A stretch of DNA of 64,000 nt, from contig BAXO01000017.1 in NCBI GenBank assembly GCA_001310555.1, forward strand, positions 9,176-73,175. Reading direction: 5' to 3'. This document shows, piece by piece, positions 1 through 8,929 of the stretch. The first letter of the stretch is position 1. Each line of letters starts with the position of its first letter. The stretch comes from Bacillus sp. JCM 19058 (GTDB lineage: Bacteria > Bacillota > Bacilli > Bacillales_H > Bacillaceae_D). The notes under the pieces are model-generated. The model was not told the DNA's origin and did not search any database. It worked only from the letters and a program-made list of their open reading frames with translations. Both the position numbers and the translations under genes were made by a program.

Positions 1-2
1 CA

Positions 3-446
3 ACAGAAGCAATTAACAACCACGTTGTTTTTCCTGGTGAGACTTTCTCGTTTAACAAAGTAGTCGGAAAGAGGACGGCGGAGAGGGGATACTTGTCAGC
101 ACCGGTTATCGTTAAGGGAGAATTAGCCGAAGGAATAGGTGGGGGCATCTGTCAAGTTTCCTCCACGCTATTTAACGCTGTCGACAAGGCAGGGCTGGAC
201 ATTGTACAACGTTATGCCCATAGCAGGCGCGTCCCTTACGTGCCACCCGGTCGAGACGCTACAGTTAGCTGGTATGGACCCGATTTTGTTTTTAAAAATA
301 AACTGAACCAGCCTATTTTAATCAGAGCCCGTACATACGGAGGACAAATGGTCGTTTTAATTTATTCCTCTGAATCGATTAATAATGAACCGCGTACCGT
401 TCCGAGTGCACCAAATAAATTGCCAGAAGAGATAAACATCGAGTAA
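3..446 (+). CDS. VanW family protein, 5' truncated by window edge
   Basis: The reading frame is open from base 3 and has no start inside the window, so this is the C-terminal part of a larger protein. It contains the VanW domain signature: FPGETFSFN near the beginning, then GGGICQVSSTLFNA, and R-Y-x-H-S followed by PGRDATV. VanW-domain proteins are usually secreted or membrane-attached wall-associated proteins of unknown biochemical role; peptidoglycan-binding domains are common at their N-terminus, which is not visible here. The TTG at 93 is not needed as a start because coding similarity continues upstream of it. Family assignment is firm; function is not. Confidence 0.9.
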   Translation, partial: TEAINNHVVFPGETFSFNKVVGKRTAERGYLSAPVIVKGELAEGIGGGICQVSSTLFNAVDKAGLDIVQRYAHSRRVPYVPPGRDATVSWYGPDFVFKNKLNQPILIRARTYGGQMVVLIYSSESINNEPRTVPSAPNKLPEEINIE

Positions 447-592
447 CAAACTGGGGAAACCGGAAATAGTCACATCGAATAAACGTAGCCAAACAGTTGA
501 GTATCGGTTGCGACAAGCTTCCCTTTTAAAAAGAGATTTAATTAATGACGATACTCGAGGATTACGGTAAATTAACCTTGACATTCGAATGA

Positions 593-652
593 CAAAAAAA
601 AGGCTCCACTATTATGACAGAGCTTGCCTCTGCCTCTGAATAGTGAAGCCTT
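593..652 (-). terminator. Rho-independent terminator of ddh
   Basis: On the minus strand a 13-bp imperfect stem (601-613 pairing with 639-652) is followed by a run of eight T (593-601 complement). It lies about 50 bp after the ddh stop and between converging genes, so it may also stop the plus-strand VanW transcript. Confidence 0.85.
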
Positions 653-699
653 ATTGATTTCATGACAAAGTCGAAGAAGAGCTTGCCACCTAGTTAAGA

Positions 700-1690
700 T
701 TATAAGTAATTTTTGCGTAATTCGGCCATTGATTTCGGAGAGATGTAACCAGGGGCCACATCGTACACTGTTTTAGCTCCTACCTGACCCTCTTTGCTCA
801 TACGAAAAGCCGCTCTTGCATAGGCTGTCAATACGCTCGCCGTAAATTCTGGATTACTGCTTAAATTCAAGCTGAACTCTATGTTTTGCTGCTGATGAGC
901 CTGACCCGTTTTTCCACTCCGAATCACGAATCCGCCATGCGGCATCTGAGCATGATTTCTTTTCAATTCGTCTTCTGTAATGAAATTGACCGTCGTTTCG
1001 TATTCGGCAAAATAGTTCGGCATCGACTTAATGGTTTGTTCTATCTTGGCCCGATCGGCTTCTTCTTCCGCCACAATATAACATTCCCGCTTGTGCTTTT
1101 CACTATTTGATAATGTAGGGTTTTCCCCGTTCCTTACCCGATTTATCGCATCTTCTGACGGGATTGTATATTGAACGCCATGTTTTACACCCTCTACTCT
1201 TCTCACAGCATCTGAATGTCCTTGGCTCAAGCCTTTCCCCCAAAATGTATATGTATCCCCTTCCGGTAATATCGCTTCTGACATGACCCGATTAATGGAG
1301 AAAAGACCCGGATCCCAGCCAACCGATATAATGCTTATCTTCCCACTCGCTTTCGCCACTCGGTCGACAGATTCAAAGAATTCCGGGATCTTCGCATGTG
1401 TATCGTAGCTATCGACTGTATGAAACATTTCAGCAAAAAAAAGGCACTTGTTCAGGAAGATCAGTGGCTGAACCACCACATAAAATCATGACATCGATAG
1501 TATTTGTATAATCCTTTGCAGCTTCGATCGGCAACACTTTGACTTCCGGATCCAACACATGGACCAGGCTCGGCTCGCGCCTTGTAAACACAGCGACAAG
1601 CTTCATATCCGGTTGTTGCTGAATAGCTGCTTCAGCTCCCCTGCCTAAATTTCCGTAACCGACGATACCAACCTTAATTGTTTCTTTCAT
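700..1690 (-). CDS. ddh: meso-diaminopimelate D-dehydrogenase, one frameshift
   Basis: NADPH-dependent meso-diaminopimelate dehydrogenase, which makes meso-DAP in one step from tetrahydrodipicolinate for peptidoglycan and lysine. The N-terminal part shows the nucleotide-binding motif VGIVGYGNLGRG (residues 5-16); the C-terminal part contains the conserved HTVDSYDTHAKIP and PHGGFVIRSG stretches. The frame breaks in an A8 run at 1435-1442 (8 T on the coding strand); removing one base joins VPFF to AEMF and gives 329 residues, normal for the family. Start at 1690 is chosen because GGAGGAG lies just upstream; an upstream ATG has no such site. Monocistronic with its own terminator. Function firm; the frameshift looks like a homopolymer error. 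Confidence 0.92.
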
Positions 1691-1762
1691 CAATTTCTCC
1701 TCCAATAATCTGTTCACTTTTGCTATTTAATTAGTCGTCCTTCGAAGATCGTGTGAAGTCGG

Positions 1763-2461
1763 CTAATTGGCCCCAGCTTCGAGCAAGAGCTGTTCAATTT
1801 CCTTAAAGCCTCTTTCGCGGGCATGCTTTAAAGGGCTGACTCCATCGTTGTCGGAAATGTTCACATCCGCCCCGTGTTTGATTAATAATTGAATCGTTTC
1901 CTGCTGCTTTTCACCGCCGTCATTTAAAATAATCGCCTCTAGCAATGCCGTCCAGCCGAGATTATTAATATGGTTAACATCGCTGTCAGTATTCGTCAAA
2001 AGCTCTTTCACCACTTCGACATAGCCGTGCTCGGCGGCAGGAATTAATGCAATTCCCCCAAATCGATTTGTAATCGACGGATCGGCACCAGCATCGATCG
2101 TCAACTTTAAAATATCGAGGTACCCTTGTGCTCCCGCATACAAAAATGGGCTATTTTTTATCTTATCTTGAATGTTCACATCCGCTCCTGCGTCCACAAG
2201 CGCTCTCGCAGTCGTCAAGTCGTTATTATAGGTGGCAATCATTAACGCTGTTCTTCCTTCGCCGTCCTGGATGTCAAGCGTAGCACCTTCCTTTATCAAC
2301 TGCTTTACTTTGGCCGTGTCCTGATTTGCTGCTGCTTGAAGCAATTGTTCATTCATCGCACCTATCTCCTTTCCCCCGTCATTCATTCTCTCTTGCATTT
2401 CCAGAGCACATCCAAAAAGGAAAAGCATGCATCCCATATATACAATAAGCCAAATTCGCAT
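1763..2461 (-). CDS. Ankyrin-repeat lipoprotein
   Basis: 232-residue intact protein with an N-terminal signal peptide ending in the lipobox LFGC (Cys about residue 18), so it should be anchored on the outer face of the membrane. From about residue 35 it consists of ankyrin repeats (for example DGEGRTALMIAT, VDAGADVNIQD, LLIKHGADVNISD). Such repeats mediate protein-protein binding; in Firmicutes secreted ankyrin lipoproteins have no assigned partner. No RBS stronger than a weak GGGG-rich stretch precedes the ATG. It stands alone between ddh and an intergenic region. Confidence 0.85.
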   Translation of the reverse strand: MRIWLIVYMGCMLFLFGCALEMQERMNDGGKEIGAMNEQLLQAAANQDTAKVKQLIKEGATLDIQDGEGRTALMIATYNNDLTTARALVDAGADVNIQDKIKNSPFLYAGAQGYLDILKLTIDAGADPSITNRFGGIALIPAAEHGYVEVVKELLTNTDSDVNHINNLGWTALLEAIILNDGGEKQQETIQLLIKHGADVNISDNDGVSPLKHARERGFKEIEQLLLEAGAN

Positions 2462-2874
2462 GAAATAACATACCCCTCTCCCCCGTCAATACTCGAAATA
2501 CAAGTCGTCGATCGTTCTGATATGCTCCTAGTCATGACAGGCGTTAGCTCCCCTTCGTGAGCTCTTCTTTCGCCAAGTGTTGATTTCACCTGATTGTAAG
2601 TATAGACTTTATCGATAGGTCAACCGTTCTCCTACACGATCATAGTAGAAAAAGTCATAATCAATCCAAGTCTTCACTTCCATACACATGCGAACCCCTT
2701 ATCGATCCAATCCCGTTTGAAATCTTGAACGCAATGTAGATGACAGGAACGAAATGACCACGACTATACTCGGTGATTTTTTATTCGTCATGAACTGTGA
2801 AGTGAGCTCATTTTCGCATGCGCTCTTACTAAGTATAGCAAATTAGCCGACAATCTAGGGAACTGGATCGAAAA
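2462..2874. other. Intergenic region, nothing recognised
   Basis: About 410 bases without a supported gene. Short open frames on both strands lack ribosome binding sites and protein-like composition. I see no strong hairpin or repeat here. Confidence 0.6.
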
Positions 2875-3168
2875 CTATTGCTCTTCGGCTATGACGGTTC
2901 CGTTATAAATAACAATTCGCTTGCCATCCAAATCGAATAAGATTTTGTTTCCGTATTCTGTGTCCTGAATATCAATTTTCCCTTCATATTGCTCAAGTAG
3001 TTCTCCGCTATCACTGTAAACTTTGACAACCCTTTCTATTCCCCCGGCATTGTTTGACTGCCAATTTTTTACAGCACGCTGCCCTGATGCTGTACTAAAA
3101 TACCAAATAAATAATCCCGCTATAATGCCAACGACAATCACAGCTGCCCAAATGCTTGCTTTTTTCAT
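2875..3168 (-). CDS. Small membrane-anchored protein, DUF5052-like
   Basis: 97-residue protein with one N-terminal transmembrane segment or uncleaved signal (about residues 5-25) and an extracytoplasmic beta-rich tail: R-V-V-K-V-Y-S-D-S-G-E-L-L-E-Q-Y-E-G-K, then a second strand pair ending IYNGTVIAEE. This pattern resembles short lipoprotein-like DUF5052 family members often seen in phage and Firmicutes genomes, but I am not certain of the family. The start at 3168 is preferred because GGAGGG lies 6 bases upstream of it; the in-frame ATG at 3174 touches that site. No partner genes nearby. Confidence 0.6.
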   Translation of the reverse strand: MKKASIWAAVIVVGIIAGLFIWYFSTASGQRAVKNWQSNNAGGIERVVKVYSDSGELLEQYEGKIDIQDTEYGNKILFDLDGKRIVIYNGTVIAEEQ

Positions 3169-3549
3169 GTTCATCCCTCCATAAGACTTCTGTGTAACAA
3201 TTTACGTACAAGCTGTACAATTAGTTTCAAATTCGCCGCACTCAGCGAAATTCCCTTCGTATTAATGATGCCGTGGTGCTCAAAAAGTTCGTAAGAGGAG
3301 GCGTATCCGTTCTGTGGCATGCTTATTGTCTCAGTGTGAATGAAGAAGGGTGTTTATTCGAGATATCAAGTCTGAAGCGAATTGTTTAGTTCCCATAAAC
3401 AAAGAGGTCTTTGCGTGGTTTATTTAACTATTTATAAAAGTGAGTCAATTTCATAAATGCCTATTTCAGAAATAAATGCGAAGATCATTAGCCGACATAC
3501 ACAGAATGGTTCGCTATGTTAAATGGCCATTGTAAAGATCGGAACGGCA

Positions 3550-3642
3550 GGTGGTCGACTCCTGCGGGAGAAAAGGCCCCGGTAAAACTAGGAGGGCTTT
3601 GCCCGACGAAGGCTTACCAGCCGCCCGCGGAAAGCGACCACC
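3550..3642. repeat. Bacillaceae dispersed palindromic repeat (REP-like)
   Basis: A GC-rich block inside AT-rich DNA, bounded by the inverted pair GGTGGTC (3550-3556) and GACCACC (3636-3642). It carries the modules CTCCTGCGGGA, then GCCCGCGGAAAGCGA and GGAAATCAA just beyond, which I recognise from a family of roughly 100-bp intergenic elements widespread in Bacillus-group genomes. Its function is unknown; it may be transcribed as a structured RNA or move by transposases in trans. Flanks (3175-3549 and 3643-3942) hold nothing else I can name. Confidence 0.7.
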
Positions 3643-3942
3643 TAGAGTGGAAATCAATGATCAAATGATCGTGTTCGGATTTGACACTCAATCATTGAAT
3701 GATGAAATTGATTCAAGTATATTTGTTAAATCAATTTACATAGTAAACATTCTGGGTCGTATTATTATGATCATTTTTACTAGAGGTGTTAAAATATTGA
3801 TTGTTAAAAACAAGCTCAAATGCTAAAAATGTAAACACAATTACGGACTATTAGATTTGCAAACATTTACAGTATCAGTTGGACAAAAAACAAACATAAG
3901 CTCCATTGCTGAAGTAGTGGGTCCTGAGAGGAGTTTTCTAAA

Positions 3943-5147
3943 GTGAAGAGATTAATTGGGTTAGCTTGTTTTGCATATCTCCTAACCGGTGTTGGCCATA
4001 TAATTATTGGGACGGTTTTAGAACCCATGATTAATTACTATCGTTTAAGTTATAGTGACGGTGGACAACTAATAATGAATCAGTTCATGGGTTTTTTAGT
4101 AGGTGTTATACTAACCCCTTACCTTATAAAGAAAATAGGGAGACGGTTTACGCTCTTGATCGCCATGATTATGTTCGCAACTGTACAGTTTTTCTTATAT
4201 TCATTAATACCTTGGAACTGGCTATTAACAGTTATTCCATTTGGAGGAGCAGGATTTGGAATTATAGAAACGTTGCTGGCAGGTATGATTATAGCAGAAT
4301 TGAAAAATAGAAAAGCCTCTATTATGGTTTTAACTGAACTATGTTTTGGCATTGGAGCATTGACGATTCCAATCGTCGCAGCTCTTCTCATCGCAACAGG
4401 CAATTGGAATTCTATTTTTCTCATTGTTTCAATTTTAGTTAGCGTTAGTTTTCTATTATGGTTTTTTTGTCCGTTTTGGCAAATATGAATATATCCTTAA
4501 AAATAAACATACGGAAAAATCGAATACTAATAATGCCCCACCAATTAAGTATTCAAAGTTATCTTTTCCATTACTAGCGTTAGGAGCGTGTTTTTTTTCT
4601 TTCTATATGTTGGATTAGAAATGACATTTCCAAATTATTTACCTTCCATTTTAGCATTGACATCTGACTTATCGAGCTCAACTTTAGCTTTAAGTATCAC
4701 AGTCTTTTGGGGAGCGATGACATTAGGAAGATTAGTCATGATTTTCGCTGTAAATAGAGTCGGAATTTGGAAGTTGTTTTCCATAACGGTTGTGGGGCAA
4801 ATGTTAACTATCGGTTTATTTGCTGCCTCCCAGAATGCTACTTTTAGCTTTATCATCATTTTCATTGCCGGCTTTATAATGGGGGGAATTTTCTCTTTAG
4901 GCTCTTAGTTGTTAACGAAGGCATTCCAGGTCTCGAAGATAGAACTACTAGCATTTTAATTGCTATGGGGGGACTTGGCGGTGCTGTAATACCTCGATTT
5001 GCCGGAAGCCTGCTTGATCAATATCCCGTACAAACAACCCTATGGGTCATGTTCGGGCTTGCTGTTCTGATGACTTTTTTACTTCTGCTTATACAAAGGG
5101 CGTCAAAGAAATCATTTGAATTACAATATAAAAAGAAACCTGCTTAA
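3943..5147 (+). CDS. MFS transporter, FPT/GlcP-like, three frameshifts
   Basis: Major facilitator protein resembling the fucose permease/GlcP branch. The first third has VGHIIIGTVLEPM in helix 1 and the loop motif KKIGRRFT after helix 2; later FPNYLPSIL and the C-terminal GGLGGAVIPRFAGSLLD are typical. The frame breaks at T7 4462-4468, T8 4591-4598 and a GG at about 4902. Correcting these (+1, +2, -1) gives 400 residues with twelve predicted helices. GTG start at 3943 is preceded by GAGAGGAG. It is followed directly by its own terminator. Substrate is not predictable; sugar is the family expectation. Confidence 0.8.
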
Positions 5148-5168
5148 TTATTTGCAGGTTTCTTTTTA
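5130..5168 (+). terminator. Rho-independent terminator of the MFS gene
   Basis: Stem AAAAAGAAACCTGC with its complement (5130-5143 / 5154-5167) around a 10-base loop. The stop codon TAA of the transporter lies inside the loop. The T-rich right arm serves as the tail. Confidence 0.9.
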
Positions 5169-5455
5169 TTCTTTCCTGAACCCCCCTGACATCTACTATA
5201 TAGTGGGCTTGTTATTGTTAGATTGGTGCTTGAAATGGCCGTTAGTGATGACGACAATCGTAGTTAACAGCCAGCATATTCAACCTCAGGGCGATGGCTT
5301 CAATAGCTTTTAAATGCTCGATCTTAAGATTGTACATTTACTGCACGATGGCCCGCCTTCAAAGAAGAGCCTGCGCATAAATAAACGGACTTAGCAATTC
5401 ATTTTATTCCGTCGGTAATTTCTGAAGCTTGTCTTCTCAGAACTTTTCCTAATAA
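5169..5455. other. Intergenic region, nothing recognised
   Basis: Between the MFS terminator and the end of the ArsR gene. No frame with an RBS and protein-like composition, no strong hairpin. Confidence 0.5.
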
Positions 5456-5788
5456 TCAATCCGACTCGTTATCGTCCTCTACATACTCTTTAAGAGCAGA
5501 CAGTTTTCCATCCCAGTATTGTTCGAAAAATTCAAGCCAATCCTTTAATGTGACCAGTGGTTCTGGCTGAAGCCTATACCGTGTTTCCTGTCCAGCCTTC
5601 CGCCTAATGACAAGACCAGCTTCAAAAAGAACATGCAGATGTTTGTTAACGGCCGTACGGCTTATCGGGAAGCATTCCGTAATGGCGGCAATCGACATTT
5701 CTTTATTAGCAAGCAATTTTAACAGCTTGCGACGGGTAGGGTCGGCAATGGCTTGAAATACATCGTGCTTTGACAAAGATGAGCCCAT
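5456..5788 (-). CDS. ArsR-family winged-helix repressor
   Basis: 110-residue transcription factor. The opening HDVFQAIADPTRRKLLKLL and the recognition region ISRTAVNKHLHVLFEAGLV are the standard ArsR winged helix; there are no metal-binding Cys pairs, so it belongs to the non-metal ArsR group that accompanies SRPBCC proteins. It is the distal gene of a two-gene unit behind the SRPBCC gene. The pair is probably autoregulated through the twin palindromes at 6216-6260. The short gap or overlap with the upstream gene supports one transcript. Ligand unknown. Confidence 0.9.
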   Translation of the reverse strand: MGSSLSKHDVFQAIADPTRRKLLKLLANKEMSIAAITECFPISRTAVNKHLHVLFEAGLVIRRKAGQETRYRLQPEPLVTLKDWLEFFEQYWDGKLSALKEYVEDDNESD

Positions 5789-6191
5789 TTATGCTCGATA
5801 TATTTGGGGAGATTCTCTTTGACGATTTTTTTCCCAACCGCCGTCCATAGTCTCACGAACTTTTGACTTTTCTGACTTCCAGCCAGAATGAATAAGGGTA
5901 AACTCTGTTTTGCCCCCTGCTAATTTTTTTCAATTCAAAGGTAAGATGCCATTCCTCATCCCAGTCGAAGCTGACACGGTTCGGAGGATCGAGCTCAGTT
6001 ACTTTACAAGGAGAGTCACCGTATGGACCTGCATGAAGAATAAACTCCTTTCCCAAAACAGGTTCGAAAGTATTTGACATCCACCAAGCTGCAATACCTT
6101 CTGATGTTGCAACAGCATCCCATACTTTTTCAATCGGAGCATTAAGTACGACCACTTTACGGATTTCCGGTAATGATTTCTGTGTTTGCAT
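5719..6191 (-). CDS. SRPBCC/AHSA1-domain protein, two frameshifts
   Basis: Activator-of-Hsp90-ATPase-1-like (START superfamily) protein. Visible motifs: IRKVVVLNAPIEKVWDAV at the N-terminus, AWWMSNTF, and after correction of one base in the T7 run 5924-5930 the conserved LAGGKTEFTLIHSGW. A second extra base in T7 at 5826-5832 must be removed to reach MDGGWEKIV and LPKYIE. With both corrections the frame runs on to 5719, overlapping arsR by 70 bases; typical members end soon after KYIE, so the true end is uncertain. Start 6191 has GGAGGT upstream. These proteins bind small hydrophobic ligands; none can be named here. Confidence 0.8.
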
Positions 6192-6213
6192 AACGAATAC
6201 CTCCACATTTCAA

Positions 6214-6262
6214 TTAACACCAAAAGGTGTTATAAAACGATTATAACACCTTTTGGTGTTAA
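6214..6262. promoter_or_regulatory. Twin-palindrome operator, probably for the ArsR repressor
   Basis: Two 16-bp palindromes with identical arms: AACACC-AAAA-GGTGTT (6216-6231) and AACACC-TTTT-GGTGTT (6245-6260). Their centres are 29 bp apart and the whole 49-bp block is itself an inverted repeat. It lies directly upstream of the SRPBCC start codon and RBS, where a repressor would block the promoter. Assignment to the adjacent ArsR protein is inferred from position and symmetry. Confidence 0.75.
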
Positions 6263-6336
6263 TGCAAATTATTATGTTAATGCAATCAATTTAAATTAGA
6301 TTTGCGACTTAGCCATTTAGGGATGATATTTTTTTG

Positions 6337-6365
6337 TTGACATTTTAGATAATATCATTTAATTT
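6337..6365 (+). promoter_or_regulatory. Sigma-A promoter of the FAD monooxygenase operon
   Basis: TTGACA (6337-6342), 17-base spacer, TAATTT (6360-6365). Located about 80 bp upstream of the start codon and immediately before the TetR-type palindrome. Confidence 0.65.
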
Positions 6366-6369
6366 ATTA

Positions 6370-6390
6370 ATGAATGAACTGTTCATTCAT
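6370..6390. promoter_or_regulatory. Perfect 21-bp palindromic operator, TetR type
   Basis: ATGAATGAAC-T-GTTCATTCAT: ten-base arms with a single central base and no mismatch. It begins 4 bp after the -10 box, so it covers the transcription start. The TGAATGA/TCATTCA arms are typical of TetR-family sites. The adjacent TetR gene is the obvious ligand-responsive repressor. Confidence 0.85.
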
Positions 6391-6444
6391 CTATGAGTTA
6401 CCTTTTCACATGAAGCAATTAATTTATTAATGGAGGTTATGATT

Positions 6445-7922
6445 ATGCTCAAAACAGTTAATTGGGAAAAAGCGATTGTGATTGGCGGTGGAATGGCAGG
6501 ACTACTCTCTGCAAGAGTACTTTCTGATTATTATGCAGAAGTGCTTATCATTGAAAAAGATGATTTACCTGTGAAACCCGAAATTCGCGCAGGCACTCCT
6601 CAAGCTTTCCATCCACATCGATTTACTCCTAGAGGTAAAATGATAACGGAACGGCTATTCCCTGGATTTAATAATGAATTACTCACTTGCGGAGCCCCAT
6701 CCACACAGAATAAAATGGTTCACCAGATCAATCAATACGGCTCCCTTGTCATGACCAACACAGATAATAATGCAACATTTAGCAGAGCTCTATTTGAGTG
6801 GGTATGCCGTCAGCGCGTGAAAGAGATTTCCAATATTAAATTTCTTACTAAGGTTAACGTAATCGGCTTGCTTATGTCATCAGATCAAACAGCTGTAACA
6901 GGTGTCCATGTGCGGGAACGAAAACAACAAGGTCAACAGAAACAACTGGATGCAGACATAGTCATTGATACTAGTGGTCGTTTCTCTAAATTGGCAAATT
7001 GGCTACAGGATCTCGATTTGATGTTCCAAATCCCGATATTCTCAAAGTCTCGCTTGGTTATAGCACCCGCCATTACAGGATCCCCTCTCATTTTTCAGAA
7101 AAGTGGGATGTTATTCGAATTGCAGGAGACCCGTCTAATAAGACTTTAACCGGAGTATTTTCCACCATTGAAAACAACATCGCTGAAACAGTCCTTTACA
7201 GTCCTGGCGGGCATTATCCAACCGTGAATGTCGATGAGTATGAACAAGAGGTTGCAAAGCTTGCCGACCCATTAATAGCTGAAGTGCTGCAAGAGCTTGA
7301 GCCAATTACAGCTCCTAGAGGTTATAGAATTACTGAATTATTCCGTCATCATTTTGAAGAAATGGAGCGATGGCCATCAGGGTTGTTAGTATTAGGAGAT
7401 GCCTTCTGCAATTTTGATCCAATTTTTGGCCAAGGAATTTCAATGGCTGCAATAGAAGTAGAAATGTTAGAGTCCTGCTTACACGAACAACATAAGCGTC
7501 CTTCGCCTTATTTTGAACGAAACATACTCAAAAAAATGAATGAAATTGTTGAACCTGCCTGGTGGTTGAATTGTGCTGCTGATCTACCATGGCAAAGAGT
7601 ATCCTATGTGGGCAAACCGCTGAAAAGCATTGAATTTGCTCAAAAATACTTTGCATTGTATATTAAACATGCCACTACCAAACGTAATTTTGAGCGTTAT
7701 AGTTTGTATTGGGCGGTGAATACTTTACTGTTACCGTTAGAGCAAATAGTTAATTCGGAAATGCTCTCTTCCATTCTTGCTTCCGAAGAGGACTCTTCTG
7801 AAAGCAAAGAATTGCTCGATGAACTCTCAAAGGCATGTGGCCAGACTCTTGAGGAACAATTGTCTGAGATAATACCTTCCTTTCCCTCAACAGCCTTTGA
7901 ACATTTGAATGCACAATCATAA
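6445..7922 (+). CDS. FAD-dependent monooxygenase/oxidoreductase, one frameshift
   Basis: Flavoprotein of the aromatic-hydroxylase superfamily. Residues about 9-28 form the dinucleotide-binding motif VIGGGMAGLLSARVLSD, and the second FAD motif GDAFCNFDPIFGQGIS sits in the C-terminal half. It probably oxidises an aromatic, polyketide or antibiotic-like molecule; the substrate cannot be read from sequence. The frame is lost at 7008-7009, where CAGG should probably be CAGGG; adding one base gives 492 residues and the continuous WLQGSRFDVPNPDILK. Start 6445 has GGAGG 8 bases upstream. Followed by a TetR regulator and preceded by a promoter with a perfect operator, suggesting a ligand-inducible detoxification unit. 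Confidence 0.85.
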
Positions 7923-7948
7923 TGAATAATTATAAGGAGTGAAACATC

Positions 7949-8548
7949 ATTGCACCTTTAAACGAAGAACAATTACAGCAAATTCGTGATGAACGAAAAG
8001 AACAAATTATAGTAGCGGGTCTTAAGGTCTTTGCCCGCCGGGGAATTATAGGCACGAAAATGAGTATGATTGCTAGTGAAGCTGGAATAAGTACTGGGCT
8101 TCTCTACCGCTATTTTCATTCCAAAGATGAACTTTTTACTACAATCGTTCAGCAAGCAACAGAAGAATCTATTGCCGGCATCAAGAGTATCTATCAACTA
8201 CCTGGAACGCCTTTAGATAAAATAAAAACGTTAACTACTGACATCCTCAATGAAGGCTCCCAACTTTATTTCATGTTGATGCATCACGCCCGTACGTCTG
8301 ACGAAGTACCAATAAAGGCCAAAGAGCTAATTGAGGAAAATTCAATACAGACTTACATCGACATATTGGAACCTCTATTCATTGAAGGACAGGAGAAAGG
8401 GGAATTTGCAGCAGAAAATCCTAGCGAACTAATATCAGGCTATTTATCCATTCTGGCTGGGCTAATGACGTTGAATATTAACGGAGATGAAAATTATCAC
8501 ATGCCAAAAGTCGATTTATTATTAAGATTTATAGTTAGGCCTTCTTAA
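7949..8548 (+). CDS. TetR-family repressor with apparent ATT start codon
   Basis: 199-residue TetR/AcrR regulator. The helix-turn-helix reads MSMIASEAGISTGLLYRYFHSKDELF (about residues 37-62), preceded by the usual QIIVAGLKVFARRGIIGTKM helix 1. No ATG, GTG or TTG exists in frame between the upstream stop and the HTH helix 1; the only codon correctly spaced from the strong AAGGAG (7934-7939) is ATT at 7949. Either a rare AUU start is used, as in infC, or one base is miscalled. It likely represses the upstream monooxygenase operon and itself through the palindrome at 6370-6390. Confidence 0.88.
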   Translation: MAPLNEEQLQQIRDERKEQIIVAGLKVFARRGIIGTKMSMIASEAGISTGLLYRYFHSKDELFTTIVQQATEESIAGIKSIYQLPGTPLDKIKTLTTDILNEGSQLYFMLMHHARTSDEVPIKAKELIEENSIQTYIDILEPLFIEGQEKGEFAAENPSELISGYLSILAGLMTLNINGDENYHMPKVDLLLRFIVRPS

Positions 8549-8559
8549 CTGCGAATAGG

Positions 8560-8613
8560 GTACCGTCAGGAAAATGCGTCTAGCGTTGTAAATTTGCGTT
8601 TTCCTGACGGTAC
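8560..8613. other. Long intergenic hairpin after the TetR gene
   Basis: Perfect 15-bp inverted repeat GTACCGTCAGGAAAA (8560-8574) and its complement (8599-8613) with a 24-base loop. No T-tail follows, so it is either a weak terminator or a structured element; an additional GGG/CCC pair lies just outside. Confidence 0.6.
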
Positions 8614-8677
8614 GGCACCCCTAAACCACTGGGAAATATAGGATTTTATTTAAATATTTTTCTTTTCTCCCAAAAAG

Positions 8678-8890
8678 TTAATTAATGTACCTCTCTTCCG
8701 TCTCACGAACCCAATCCAAATCTTTAACGAGGTGCTGATTTTTCTCTTCCCATTCGAGACCAATTACTTTGCGAGCATTCTTCTGCTCTTGGACAGGTAT
8801 GATAAAACAAGCGATAAAGAGGCACGTACGGCCCTTTTGCTGTTGCTGCAGACTGAAAAAACTCCACTGTATGTTCTGTCAATTATTGTG
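8678..8890 (-). pseudogene. Possible gene remnant, unidentified
   Basis: The minus strand encodes a coherent protein-like tail, VIGLEWEEKNQHLVKDLDW then VRETEERYIN and stop at 8678. Upstream, a neighbouring frame reads VEFFQSAATAKGPYVPLYRL. The two parts could belong to one small protein joined across a frameshift near 8780. I do not recognise the family and see no start with an RBS, so this may be a decayed gene or chance. Confidence 0.3.
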
Positions 8891-8929
8891 GTATAATTTG
8901 ACCAGCGTTGTTCAATAAGGATGTTGTCG

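Noticed and set aside
1435..1442. Programmed ribosomal frameshifting as a general explanation of the breaks
   Set aside because: Breaks need +1, +2, -1 and -2 corrections at plain runs, without conserved slippery heptamers, stimulatory structures or upstream Shine-Dalgarno-like signals.
3551..3826. Small plus-strand protein starting in the GC-rich repeat
   Set aside because: It begins inside the dispersed palindromic repeat, has no RBS and the translation is not protein-like.
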